From assembly GCA_021234155.1 (NCBI GenBank), contig JAJEKV010000011.1:1362001-1426000 (forward strand): 64,000 nucleotides of DNA. The letters run 5' to 3'. The position numbers were made by a program, and so were the translations under genes. Under the pieces are notes generated by a model. That model searched no databases and was not told the origin of the DNA. It saw only the letters and a program-made list of their open reading frames with translations. Positions 1 through 11,239 of this stretch are shown in pieces (the first letter of the stretch is position 1; each line of letters begins with the position of its first letter). The DNA is from Isoetes taiwanensis. Lineage: Eukaryota; Streptophyta; Lycopodiopsida; Isoetales; Isoetaceae.

Positions 1-1335
1 AACCCTCTCCCCCCAGTCAATACTGTTCAACCAGGAGTTTAGACGAAGATGGAACGAGGGGGGTAAGGGGTCTTCCTCAAATTGTTTTTCAAAACTTCCT
101 CGAATAAAGGACCTGATTTCCTGTGGGTCTTCAAGTGTGTTGAGATTATCATCCTTAACCGCTATAATACTATTTTCCGCTAATCTAGCCCCAGCCATCC
201 TAAAGAAACATTTGGAATTTTCATGGTCTAGTTCAGCATACCATTTGGTTTTGGAGCGAACTGCCGCACCTCTGGCCTCTACCTCCTCTATTGCCTTGGC
301 TCTTCCTTCTAGCATCTCCTCAGTATTATGTTTAACCAAATTGTACGGATCCAATATCAGCTCCTGTTTGACCTGTCTCAGAAGATTATAGACTTCCTCC
401 TTTTCCTTTTTAAACTCTATAGCTCTTTTCCTGCCCCACCCTTTTACCCACCGCTTTATGAGTCCCATTTTCTTAACCCAACCCTTCATACTGTACGGAT
501 TGTCAATACCAGCCAGTGAGGAAACAAAGTCCCTAAAGGGCTTGCAGAAAGCCTCCTTCCCCAGCCAGGACGAATTAAACTTGAAGGGAATGTTCCCATT
601 CATCCGAGCAGTAGAAATATCTTCCAAGATTAGACTTTGGGGGACGTGATCAGAGTGAGAGAATGCTAACTCCCCCTCAACATAGCACCTGTCCATAAAA
701 CTAGCCGTCTTGTTGGCCATATAGAACCTATCCAGCAGGCAATATACTCTATCCTGACCCTTTTGCTTATTTGACCAGGAGAAGGTGGCATTGGAAGGCG
801 GGACCAAAGAAAATCCACTATTATCAAGTAATGAGTTCCAGGAGGAATACTCCTCTGCTGATAGATTTCTATGTAGCCCTATTTTCTGATCCCAAGTGTC
901 AGTCATATTAAAATCTCCGCCTAAGATCCAATTCTCTGTTATGTTGGCCTGGAGAGAGACCCAGGACTCAATCTCTTTCCACATGACTGCCCTTTCCCCC
1001 GGCTTATTAGATGCATATACATTGATGATTCCCCAGTGACAATTATTTGTTTCAAAAGTAACCACCTGCCATCGCCCATCACCCGCCGTATGATAAGCTT
1101 TTTGCACTAGACCTTTCCAGAGTATACATGTACCCCCTTTAGTTCCACTGGCTGCACAGCTAAGAGAGGAGTAATTGTTGCCTACCCATTTGCCCAGAGA
1201 GCTTGCCTGGAGGTCAGGGAGCCTGTGTTCCTGAATAATGATAACATCTGCCATCAAGGAGCGAATTGCGGCAAGTACTCTGCCTCGTTTGAGAACACCT
1301 TTTATACCCCTCAGGTTCCAAGAGACAATCTTCAT
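1..1335 (-). CDS. LINE (L1-like) ORF2, endonuclease domain, 5' part only
   Basis: This open frame starts with ATG at 1335 (MKIVSWNLRG) and runs about 445 codons without a stop to the left edge of the window, so it is partial. It encodes the apurinic/apyrimidinic-like endonuclease that opens ORF2 of plant L1-type LINEs and nicks target DNA before target-primed reverse transcription. Landmarks are the N-terminal SWNLRG block, an IIQEHRL block near residue 35, GGDFNMT near residue 140 (904-921) and SHSDHVP near residue 230 (about 640-660), the catalytic His block. A linker with PFKFNSSWL follows and leads toward the reverse transcriptase, which lies outside the window. An in-frame TGA lies just upstream of the ATG, supporting this start. 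This is one of the best-preserved frames in the window, so the copy may be young. Confidence 0.88.
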   Translation of the reverse strand, partial: MKIVSWNLRGIKGVLKRGRVLAAIRSLMADVIIIQEHRLPDLQASSLGKWVGNNYSSLSCAASGTKGGTCILWKGLVQKAYHTAGDGRWQVVTFETNNCHWGIINVYASNKPGERAVMWKEIESWVSLQANITENWILGGDFNMTDTWDQKIGLHRNLSAEEYSSWNSLLDNSGFSLVPPSNATFSWSNKQKGQDRVYCLLDRFYMANKTASFMDRCYVEGELAFSHSDHVPQSLILEDISTARMNGNIPFKFNSSWLGKEAFCKPFRDFVSSLAGIDNPYSMKGWVKKMGLIKRWVKGWGRKRAIEFKKEKEEVYNLLRQVKQELILDPYNLVKHNTEEMLEGRAKAIEEVEARGAAVRSKTKWYAELDHENSKCFFRMAGARLAENSIIAVKDDNLNTLEDPQEIRSFIRGSFEKQFEEDPLPPSFHLRLNSWLNSIDWGERV

Positions 1336-2893
1336 ATTGTTATCCACGATGGACTGTCAAATTGGTGCCCCAGGACCCTGATGAAGAAATGACATTTATT
1401 GATAGAATCCCCCATGGGCCACAGGTGCCAAGGGGTACCAAGACAGAAATAGTTATTCTTACAGTTGCCCACTGGCCCCCATTTCTCTCCCCATCCACAC
1501 GAGAGAGAGATGACAACAATGTAACATAGTATTCTTGAAGGTGAATCAACAAGAAAGATTACCTCTAGTAGCAAAGGAAGGTATATGATAATATTTTTGA
1601 GACCCCCCACCCCATCAGGAATCACCCTAGGGACCTTAGACCACCAGGACCCCCCTTGACAAAGTGAGCCCCGCACCACCCTAGGGACCTTAGACCACCA
1701 GGACCCCCCTTGACCAAGTGAGCCCCGCATACAAGAATCATTATCATTAGAAGCCAACATAGACCTCGGGTGCCAAGAGGTGCCAGGATACAAGTTAATC
1801 ATATTGTTGCCCCTTGGCCCCCATTTCTTGCACAATTTATAGGGGGGGTGTGATAAGGGAGGACCCCCCCAAAAAGGCTCTAGTAGCAAAGGAAGGTGCA
1901 TACCCTTATTGAGACCCTCCATCACACCACAGGTCACCCCAGGGACCTTAGACCCCCAGGAACCCTTCTGACAAAATGTTCCTATTAGAAAACCACGTGA
2001 AGAGCATAACTTAACCCTCATAGGGAAGCACATATTCCTTTTACTCCTTGCCCCCACCATGAGAAATCGAGGGACCTTTATCACCTTATGCCCCCTACAC
2101 TTACGACTCCTCCATATCATTCTCAGTCTGTTTGAGAACCATGTAACAGGAAGAGCAGACCCCTTACCCCCCGCACTAGGATCTAGCCCATAACAGGGAG
2201 AAAAGTCACCAATTTGCCATAGAACACATGTTGATAGACCAAGCATCACCCTAGGCCGAGGGGCCTTGCTCAACCCCAGCCACCATTTCCCCCCCTCTCT
2301 AACAGGGACATATTTCTCTAAGGGAGACCCACCCCCTTCCACGAGCAAAGGACCACTGGATTCAACAAACCTAAGGATTGGGCTTAAAAACCGTATCTGA
2401 ATGTTGTGGCAGAATGCCTCCCCATTCAAGCCTCTGCCGGCCCCAATACAGTCCCAGATGGTTCGTCCAAAGCTGTACCATGTGGTTATGAACCGTTGTT
2501 GAAAGGTGAGAAGGGTATTTTTATTGTTAAAATCCCATCCAAAGGTAGTGCACATTCTGTTGTTCATCAAAACAAGAGTAATAGACAAGAACACAAAAAA
2601 GGCATCCATTAATAGAAGTCTGTTAACACAGAAACAGATAACATAAACTTCCCCAAACCAGCCCCTGCACTGGAGCAAGAAGAGCTATATCCCGCAAATT
2701 ACCACAAAACCGTACTTTCCATTCAGCTTGTATCCTTGAAGATTCCAGCCATTGGAAGGGGAGCATTCGAGACCCGAAGCCAAACCATCCAAATGTAAAC
2801 CACTGCTGATTAAGGGAGATACGAACCCGAGTAAGTAACTCCAAAAAACTGATATCCACTGCCTGATGCACAGACCAACAACTCTCCACCATA
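1336..2893 (-). other. LINE inter-ORF region with internal imperfect repeats
   Basis: Between the ORF1-like frame and ORF2 lie 1.56 kb. One minus-strand frame stays open for 448 codons (1332-2678), but its translation shows no domain I know, and its repeats suggest composition rather than selection. About 290 bp recur imperfectly (roughly 1390-1660 and 1750-1990): both copies contain the minus-strand words for GCCCCCATTTCT, CTCTAGTAGCAAAGGAAGG and GGGACCTTAGACC. I read the whole as part of the LINE, an inter-ORF spacer or degenerate ORF1 tail. A separately translated protein cannot be excluded. Confidence 0.5.
1623..1730. repeat. 54-bp tandem duplication
   Basis: Two adjacent copies of a 54-bp unit beginning CACCCTAGGGACCTTAGACC and ending in AAGTGAGCCCCGCA, almost identical. 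The duplication lies inside the LINE inter-ORF region and keeps the long minus-strand frame open because 54 is a multiple of three. Confidence 0.85.
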
Positions 2894-3628
2894 TCATTTC
2901 TTTTTAGCTGTATCATCTCTAGAGTGTTCTAAAAGAAGCTTGGCAACAACCGAATCAAACTCATGCTTACTTGCTTTCTTTCCATGGGCCTTTTTCTTTT
3001 TCTTTGTAACGTCATCTGCTATTCTTACTTCATCAATCGGATACTCAGAACTTTGGAGGGGCAGCTCCTTTAGAGCAACATCAGTAGGCACAACTGGTTC
3101 TGCAGGTGAGAAGAGGTATTGAATATCCTCCACCACAGGGTCATCGACAATCTGACCGGCTACAGGAGTGGCCTCAACTTGAACAACCAGAGGGTCATCG
3201 GCAATCTGACCGGCTACAAGTGTGGCCCCATCTCGGATCTGTGTAAGCAGAGCCACTTGGGGCTGGTATACCTCATGGGAGACAGGAGTAATATCTACTC
3301 GGGTCTGATTCGGTGGTTCCACCTTCAGCAGAGACTCAGTAGAAAGGTTAGCCGGCTGAGCAGAATCAGAGCATAAGACATCAGTGTTAGACTGAGGGGG
3401 GACGACTGGTTTATCTTGTCCTGCAACATGACTGTTAGATTGAGAGGGGACAGCTAGTATACTTTGTCCAGCCTGTTGTTCACCTTCCCCAACAGAATGA
3501 GGAATGTCAGAGCCATCCGGGTCACAGGGCAGAGCATAGGAAGAAGACAGAGGCTCTCTTTCATCAACGGGACTTTCATCAACGACACCATCAGGATCGA
3601 GGGTATGAGTTAATAAAACATTCTTCTA
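2894..3628 (-). pseudogene. LINE ORF1-like frame, truncated at its 5' side
   Basis: A minus-strand frame stays open from about 3628 to a stop at 2894, roughly 240 codons, with no convincing ATG near its left boundary. The translation is acidic and rich in P, V, D and S, then turns into a lysine-rich tail (KKKKKAHGKKASK near the C-terminus). It contains short internal repeats: an AGQ...VPxQSN block twice and a VAGQIxDDP block twice. No zinc knuckle or RRM is visible. Its position upstream of the endonuclease frame and on the same strand suggests the C-terminal part of a LINE ORF1 (RNA-binding, gag-like). An upstream TAG and a sharp change of composition near 3630 suggest 5' truncation. Confidence 0.5.
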
Positions 3629-3629
3629 A

Positions 3630-3719
3630 CCCTTAATAAGAGTACAACGCACACCTTTCGACACCGCGTGACCAAGGCCAACAACGGCGTCAGGCGAGGG
3701 TTATACTCTTAATAAAGGG
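3630..3719. repeat. Imperfect inverted repeat (stem-loop)
   Basis: Arms CCCTTAATAAGAGTA (3630-3644) and TACTCTTAATAAAGGG (3704-3719) can pair around a loop of about 60 nt. It sits just outside the LINE and could mark the end of an older small element. Confidence 0.55.
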
Positions 3720-4487
3720 TGACCCTAGTTGCCTTAAGCTTCAGCAGTGCCACCCACCCTCGGCATGGCGCAAATAAATGCGGCAATACCAGGCAAGGGG
3801 CATGCCTATGCTCTTGACAACACGCAACCCTAAAAAAGCTCTAAACTTAACTAAGGTTGTCGTTGAAGGGAAGGCAACCAATTTCTTTTCTTTTTTTGAT
3901 TTCTTTTTCTTTTATTTTTATTTTAGTCTTAAATTATTATTTCTTTTAAATTATTATTATTATTATTATTTTTCTAAAATAGGCCAAGCTCAGCCCACAG
4001 AACAAGGCACTCACCATCGTTAAGCCCCTTACGCAGGGGGGCAACAGGCGAGGGCCTAACTGCAGACCTAGCCTAGCCTACCTATCAAAAAAACAACAAA
4101 AAAAAACCTAAAAACTAAGAAAAAAAAAAAATTGGTTTTGGGTGGCAAATTGCAAGGTTGGTATGAGAAGATACCTTCTTTTGCGGCGCCAAAAGCTGAA
4201 TCCTCGCAGCGCATATATATAAAAAATTTCACGTCTGCGAAAACCCCAGTTTTGGCGTGCAAACGGATGCTGACGCTAAAACATCTTGCATTCAACTGCG
4301 CCCGTTTAAGCATCGCAGCGAAATATACTAAATAGCGACTGTGAAAAATTTTCGCTGCGTCGACTTGCGCTAACTTCGCGCGTCGCGAAAAGTGATTTGT
4401 ACTTTTGGCGTCGCGATCCTTTGTATTTGGCGTACGCGAAAATTTTTCGGCGTCGCGGCTTTCACGAGCAGACGCTGCGTCGCAGCG
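3720..4487. other. Non-coding spacer with T-rich tract and CG-rich words
   Basis: No gene is visible. A T/A tract (about 3880-3980, ending in ATT repeats) is followed by A-runs near 4085-4130. The last 350 bp repeatedly carry GCGTCGCG-type words and GAAAATTTTTC variants, probably a decayed repeat. The 5' LTR of the gypsy element begins at the right edge. Confidence 0.5.
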
Positions 4488-5091
4488 TGTTAGCCGTACT
4501 GGCGGCGAACCCACGGGTCTATACTTGCTTGCATGAGGCCCCCCACCGGCCAATACGGTGTCCAAGAAGAGGGATCCACAAAGGCCCGCGGCGGGTCAAA
4601 GCCCTCCAAGAAGCGAGAAGACCCAAAGGTAGGGACCCACGGCGGGCCACTACTTGTCTGTTAACGCGGCCGGGACGACTCAATTCTGTTCGAGTGCCCA
4701 AGTAGTGGAGCACAGCGTTGTCATGATGAGGATCGGTCGGGCCCGTAGGCCACTCCGTGTTCCTATATATTGTAGCATTTTTGCTCCTTCAAAAAGAGGG
4801 TTGAGTGTTCTTTTGTGTCACTCTGGAAGAGCGGACATCTTTGGTCGCTTTGTTGCGCTCTTTTGAGCCTTCATTGTACACTTGTTTTGATCAATGGATT
4901 GCCGTGTTCTCCACAAGTGTCTTGTGTGTTTCATTGTGTATTGCCATTCTTTGTTTTATCCGAGTTTTTCTTGTTCTTTCCTCTGTTAGCAAAATCCGCG
5001 TGACAAGAGTGTCTCCGGGATTTGCCCTGCCGGACTTCCGGGATCTCCGCAGAGATCCGTCCCTCAGCGATCCCGAGCCGGACCCCAAACA
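4488..5091 (+). repeat. 5' LTR of the gypsy element
   Basis: 604 bp, TGTTAG...AAACA. It carries a TATA-like TATATATTG near 4764, a plausible promoter, and the word CAAGTAGTGGAGCA shared with the 3' LTR. It aligns with 14926-15536 along its whole length with scattered indels. Confidence 0.92.
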
Positions 5092-5112
5092 CCGGGCGCT
5101 GTTGCGGGGCTC
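5092..5112 (+). promoter_or_regulatory. Putative primer-binding site
   Basis: Immediately after the 5' LTR comes GGGCGCTGTTGCGGGG, close to the TGGCGCCGTTGCCGGGG type of site found in many plant gypsy elements of the Tat/Ogre group, where a tRNA-Arg primer has been proposed. The match is imperfect. Confidence 0.5.
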
Positions 5113-5800
5113 ACTTCCTGAAAGCTGTATTGATACCATGTTCAATCCCTTCTTTACTCCCGCGATATTCAACACGGATGGAGTCAAGGCCGTCGCCATG
5201 AACTACTTGCTTGGCGCCTCCCTGAATATGTCCACATACACTCTGGTTCGATTGTCTCTTCTCCGGTAATGCGAGGCGCCAATCTGTTCCACCTACACCA
5301 CGACAACTTTCCAGCCCAGGCCTCCCCGTGGAAGGTCGCCATTGTTCCGTTCCTGTTAAGCCACATCATGCGGGCCGCAACCACGACCCTTTGAATTTAC
5401 TCCACCGAATCCCCAACTCAAGATCATGGAACCACCGCAATTTTCTCTGCGAACATCGCAAAATGTTTTCTCTATTGGTAATCTTTCTTTAGGAACTTGA
5501 CCACCGCTTCCACCTTTGTCAATTCCCCTACCGTCATTCCCTTAAGCGTTCCCCACCACGCTTTGTTCATGCTCTGTCACAACCTTTGTTCCCACTACAA
5601 GCGCTTGATTACCTCTTTTTACTAATCTCACACAACCTATGCCGTTTTGGTACCTATCAAAGAACCAACACCCATCGCTCTTTTCTTTTCCACAAATGCA
5701 AACACCCATTCATGCATGTAGACTCCTACACATGCTTTAAAACTCCCATATCCACTCTTTGGAAATGATAAAGGTAAACACATAGACCAGAGTGCTCGGG
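5113..5800 (+). other. gypsy leader region
   Basis: Untranslated leader between the primer-binding site and gag. No intact frame or other feature is apparent. Confidence 0.5.
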
Positions 5801-7000
5801 GCTCACATGGATGAATTTGAGTCACTTGCAGATCTCAATGGTCACCCGATCCAAAACTAAAATTCCACATCTTTTCGACGACCTGCGTGGAGCACCCTAC
5901 CTAATGGTGATGGCAAACAAAAGCCACTTGAAACAAGATTGGATACACATGAAGACCTCTTTTCTTTCCCATTACTACGGCACCTTTATGGATGATCAAC
6001 AACCTGGCCGAACGACCTCAACACACTCAAGCGAGAACCGGGAGAATCACCTCGAGACTTTGCGAGACCGATCGCATCTTAGTCAACAAGTTGAAGGAAT
6101 TTCCAACCCAAAGCCAAATTCTAGTGTGGTTTCTTCAAGGCTTACCCTCTCACATCCGATTTATGGTGAGTATTTGCGCCCAAGACATTACAAGAAGCCA
6201 TTGAATTAGTCAATCACTGCTGTTCATGTTTCCTCACGCGGTGATCAAGCCACGATACTCCCATTTCCCTCGGCTACACCCATCGCCAAGCACCTCGACC
6301 GCCTCCACGCGCCCCCAAGAAATAACATTTGGTGTACTATTTGCGATTACTTCTCGGGACATCCGGCGAATGAGTGTAACTCTGTGGATAGCATGATCCA
6401 TTGCAAACGCCGCAACATGCGAGAACCACACCATCAAGAATGTACAAATCCACGACCAAATCCATTATCGACAACGTCTTGTTCACCAAGTGCGAGAAGG
6501 TACCCACGCAAACTCAACCACGAACACGAGCACGGCCCACGACAACAACAACAACCCCAAAGAACAACGGCAACCACAACGCGTGGACCTCCTCGTTCCA
6601 CTTTTGATCCAAGCAAGTCCCAATGTTTCAACTGTGACCAATGGGGTCATCGGTCTGCCGGTTGTCCTCAACTTCCTCAAGTTCAAATACAAATTCACGG
6701 CACCAATCAAACCACGACGGCGGTCGTCTTTACACCTTTTCAAGTATGGGAAGCCAAGGGAAGGCAAGGCCCACGCCCGGTCTCTCAAACGGCCACCACG
6801 GCCACCACAACAACAACCACGCCAACAAAGAAACAACTCAAAAACAATTGGATGATCAACTCCAAGAAGAAATTTACCATGCAATCAACACCAGCCTTGA
6901 ATCCTCCAACCGATTGAGGTTCTCCCTCATTCCCCACGCCATAAGCACCCCGGCACCAAGTTTTTGCAAACGATTACGTACCCGGTGAGCCATCAACCAA
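5801..7000 (+). pseudogene. gag of the gypsy element (frameshifted)
   Basis: The capsid-like part is visible in pieces: an SFLSHYYGTF block near 5970, then VNKLKEFPTQSQILVWFLQG and LPSHIRFMVSIC near 6090-6175, the usual gag pattern of an aromatic/leucine core followed by a predicted helix ending in AxxxAxELVN. A proline/glutamine/threonine-rich linker follows. At 6624-6665 a CCHC zinc knuckle is intact: CFNCDQWGHRSAGC (CX2CX4HX4C), the nucleic-acid-binding module. At least three frame changes separate these blocks, so no full-length Gag can be made from this copy. Confidence 0.75.
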
Positions 7001-7089
7001 ATCTGTTCATTTTGCACCCAATCGGATCAACTACTTCCTCATGTTCAACCTAAACTTCGCAAAAGTCCGCTTCAACTCATCGAACGTCG

Positions 7090-7760
7090 CGTGGTAAGGC
7101 ACTCAAATCCGCCAATGCTACCACACGATCGGGAGCCACGACCACGAATGCCACGACATCTGCAACACCACCACTCAACATTGCTCGCTGAAGTCGACCT
7201 CCTCAACAAGGTAGCGACATCTATTGCTGAGCAACAACAACCCACGGATCCACCACAACTACCGCAATCCCTCCCGAACTTCAACAAGAACTTGCTAAAA
7301 TCAAAATTCCTCTCGGCCTTACGACTATCCTACAACTATGTCCAAAGACTACGAGCACATTTTACAAAACCTCAGATATTTTGGCATTGTCACGGTCCAT
7401 ACATCAACACCCACGGTGCATGCACACGTGGGCCAAAAAGGTCGTTCACCATGTTCGTCGATGGTGGCGGCGCAATCAATCTTATTACGATAATCTCGGG
7501 CGACAATTGGGCATAAAGGAGCTCCATCGCCTCTTATGACATCAAGCTTATGAATGGCCATATCACGCGACCACAAGGAGTTACACAACCAATACCAGGT
7601 CAATATTGGAGATCTACAATTTACCATGGAATTCGGTGTTTGGAGAGCGAGAGAAGATCCGGGAGATTATGAAATGTTAGTAGGATCTACCCTTTTTGAG
7701 ACAAGCTAAAAGCATTCACTCATTGGGCCACGAGATCAACTTGTTATCACGGATGGCAAG
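7090..7760 (+). pseudogene. gypsy aspartic protease region
   Basis: The frame around 7436-7510 reads TMFVDGGGAINLIT, matching the DGGxxINL active-site block of plant Ty3/gypsy retropepsins, which cleave the polyprotein. The following sequence continues in shifted frames. The upstream part is a glutamine/proline-rich linker. Only the active-site block supports the call, but it sits in the expected place between gag and RT. Confidence 0.65.
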
Positions 7761-8169
7761 CTCATCACCACGATGGATCCGACCACGGGCGGATCATTTC
7801 AGAGATCACCCAATCGCATGGTGACTCAAACAAGTTTGCAACACCTATCGGTTACAAGCCAAGGGTTTGCCACTCACGGCTTACCCGTATACAATCAACC
7901 ATGGGAAGACATGGATATTGATAAAGGCATAGCAACGCTGGTTGACCCCTATTTGACACCTTGTAACAACGTCACATTGGTTCCACATGAGGAGACTGCG
8001 GTACCCCAGCTCCTCCTCCCCGCTCAAGAAGACACCACACCAACTCCTAGTGGCACGCCACTATTTTTCAAAATTGGTCAACATGAACATCCTCGTCCTA
8101 CTGCGGAGCCAGCCCACAATCGCTCGTGATGATCAAGTCATTCCACACATTCAAACTCCCCGCAGTAGA

Positions 8170-9230
8170 CATAATTGATATTGGAACAAATCAACCAATC
8201 CGATTGGCACGCCGACCTCACGCCAAAGATTCGGGAGCAAGCCATTGTGCTATTCAAACGTTTCAAGCACATCTTTGCTTGGAGCTACAAAGACCTCCGA
8301 GGTATCAAGAAAGAATTGGGACAACTCTCGATTCCCACCAAGCCAGATGCTAGACCCATCTAGCAACGACAGTACCGGCTTAACCCAAACTACCGCGGAA
8401 AAGGTTAAAGTTTAAATTGACAAGCTTTTGACTGGACTTATCTACGAGGTCAAACATTCAGAATGGGTAAGTCCTATTGTTATTGCCCTCAAACATAATG
8501 GAAAAATTCGCGTTTGTGTGGATTATAGAAAACTCAATCAAGCCACGGACCGGGATCATTTCCCTCTCCCCTTCACGGATCAAGTGTTGGAAGATGTAGC
8601 AGGCCACGAGATGTACTCCTTCATGGACGGCTTCCGGTTATAATCAAATATCCATTCGAGAAGAAGATCAACTAAAGACTACCTTCACTACTCCATGGGG
8701 TACCTTTGCTTACAAAGTCGCTCCTTTTGGATTGTCAAACTCACCATCCACATTTCAACGCATTATGCTTGCTTTGTTTTCAAGAGTACATGCAAGTTCA
8801 TCCCTTTCTCGCAAGTCTTTCGTGATGACTTCTCCACTTACACCCACGTTATGGACCATTTGGTAAAACTTGAACTAGTTTTTCAACGCCGTGATGAATC
8901 TGAATTAGCCTCAATCCGAAAAGTGCACCTTCCGTGTCACCTCTGTGTACTTCTAGGACATGTCGTGAGTCGACACGCGGCATTACAACGGACCCAAATA
9001 AAATCAGCCGTGTCATCGAGCATATCCACTGCGAATATCAAGGACACACGTTCCTTTCTTGGCAAAGTCAACTTCTATGCCACCTTTATTCCGCAATTGG
9101 CACCGATCACGATCCAATTCACAAACCGACCGGAAATCCATACACATGGACTTGGACATCCGATGCAAATCAAGCTTTTAAAGAACTCAAAGTCAAGCTC
9201 ACGTAAGCCCCCGTGCTAGTACCACCTCAA
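8170..9230 (+). pseudogene. gypsy reverse transcriptase
   Basis: The N-terminal approach is clear at 8230-8350 (FKHIFAWSYKDLRGI, then TKPDARPI). At 8428-8640 one frame reads through WVSPIVIALKHNGKIRVCVDYRKLNQ and FPLPFTDQVLEDVAG to FMDGF, RT blocks 1-3. The catalytic DD block is seen as RDDFSTY (about 8821-8841) in place of the usual YVDDF, so the first residues of that motif are altered. The LGHVVSRHG block follows near 8955 and SFLGKVNFYATFIPQLAPI near 9050-9110. At least four frame changes make it non-functional. Confidence 0.88.
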
Positions 9231-9640
9231 TGGGACAAACCATTTCATGTCCATGTTGATGTTTCGTGCTTTGCGATTGAGCCGTTCTAGCTCAAGAGTA
9301 TGCACCAAATCGGGACAAGCCCATCGATACGCCCGCCAGAAAACTCAATCCCGCTGAAGCAACTATTCGCCACGGAAGGGAAGCCCTTGGCCTTATCTTT
9401 TGTGTACAACGCTTTTCGACACTATCTTCTTGGTAGTCAAATTCGCTTTTATGTGGATCATCAAGCTCTTCTATATTTAATCAATAAGCCAAACCCCACG
9501 GGCGAATTGCTCGATGGATATTGATATTGCAAGAGTTTGCCCCTTTGACATTATTCACAAGCCGGACGGCCACACGGTCCCCTCGACTATCTTTCACGAT
9601 ACACACGGATGATCCCTCTGGAAGGAGTTCACGATGCCCT
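9231..9640 (+). pseudogene. gypsy RNase H
   Basis: Pieces around 9240-9520 give the RNase H pattern of Ty3/gypsy Pol: a VDVS-like block near 9255, a region with REALGL-type spacing near 9380, then FRHYLLGSQIRFYVDHQALL (about 9415-9475) and NKPNPTG. The tail near 9545-9590 reads in shifted frame as the HKPG.xHxxPLDYLS-type end. It lies directly after RT without a spacer. Confidence 0.8.
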
Positions 9641-9789
9641 TCCGATGCTCAACTGTTCCTGGTCAACGCCACGCCTCATTGGTACCACGACTATCAACGC
9701 TTTCTCCTCACGGGCGCACTCCGCCAAGTGACCCCACGCCTTCTCGTAAAGACAACTTCCGATAAACAACAATTCCTTCGCTGGCACGA

Positions 9790-10965
9790 GATTATAACGA
9801 TGGTTGCCGGCCATCTCTATAAATGTGGCAAAGACAATGTGCTCGACGATGTGTTCTTCCTCACGAAGTCCCCGATCTAGTCAAACAAGCCCACGAAGGA
9901 CTTGGCGGTGGTCATTTCAATGGAGACAACACAAAGAAGGAAACTCCTCCTTGCCGGGTATTATCGCCCACGCTTTTCAAAGATGCTCACAAATACACAC
10001 GCGACGTGTGATGTTTGTCGAGGGCTTGGTAGACCCACGCCCGTGACGCCTCTGCCGCCACGCCAATAGCCACGCCTCCCCTTTGCCAAATGGGGTATGG
10101 ATTTTGTTGGTCCCATGGACCCACCTGCAATCAACACTAGGGCACGCTACATTCTAGTCTTCACGGACTATGCAACCAAATGGGCTGAAGCGCAGTGCTC
10201 TACCCGACAACACGGCCGCTAGTACAGCTAAGGTTCTCTACAAGAACATCATCACGCGATTTGATGTCCCTTAGAATTAGTTAGTGATCGTGGAGTTCAT
10301 TTCATCAATCACACTATTGCTGAACTCACTAACTATCTCGCACATTCATCACGTAAAAGCACGCCTTACTATCCCCGTGGTAATGGCTTGGCTGAAAGCA
10401 CAAACAAGGTGCTTATCCACATTCTCAAGAAGATTTGTGATCCTACAAGAAAAGATTGGCAAGATAAGTTACCTACAGCTTTTATGGGCTTACAATACAA
10501 CATACAAAGTAGCAACCGGTCAAACACCTTTTCGACTTGTGTATGGCCAAGAGGCTTTATGCCTTTTGAGTTCATTTTACCCTCACTCAAATTTCAAGTT
10601 AGCAAATGTAACATAATCCATCGCCAGCCTTTGCAAGAACGAAGTTTATCAACCGAACAACCGGATGAACTTCAAGAGATGCTTTTCTTAGACTTCAACA
10701 AGGCAAACAACTACAAAAACAATGGCATGACAAACACATCAAAACAAAACTTTTCAAATTGGCGACTTTAGTTCTTCTTTACGACTCGAGATATCAACAA
10801 CATCCCGCAAACTCAAGCTCGATGGTCGGGACCATACAAAATTTCCGAGATACCACATCCTCGAGTTTTACAATTACAAGAATTGAATGGCACTCCATTT
10901 CCTACATTAGTCAATGGATTTCGACTCAAGAAATTTCAAACCCCCGCCGCAAAGATCCTTAGCTC
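9790..10965 (+). pseudogene. gypsy integrase
   Basis: The zinc-binding N-terminus is present as HEGLGGGHFNGDNTKK (about 9890-9940) and CDVCRGLGRP (10007-10036), the HHCC module. The catalytic core follows: first Asp in GMDFVGP (about 10094), second in SDRGVHF (about 10283), Glu in NGLAESTN (10393-10395). A C-terminal GPY/F-type module reads RWSGPYKISE (about 10819), PHPRVLQLQELNG and LVNGFRLKKF. Three frame changes break the chain. No chromodomain follows. Confidence 0.88.
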
Positions 10966-11239
10966 AAGAACAAAATTTACAACAAGATACCACTTGTACA
11001 AATTTATGAGAAACACTTTTCTATTATGTACAAAATTGCCCAAAGGCTACAATTACCGTGGGATTTTTCACCCGAAAAGTCCTAAACTAAACAAAAATTG
11101 GGAAAACCCCTATCATGTCAAGCTACTCGCCTTTTTACTCCGGGGGCACTCCACTCGGAGGATCACGGAAGCCCCACAAATGCGACCACTCCCTTTGAAC
11201 GATCACCTCCCGGGCGATCGAAGTTTATCTCCGGGTTGA

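Noticed and set aside
1332-2678. 448-codon open frame as an independent gene
   Set aside because: It overlaps repeats that make the protein repetitive, has no recognised domain and lies inside a LINE between its two ORFs.
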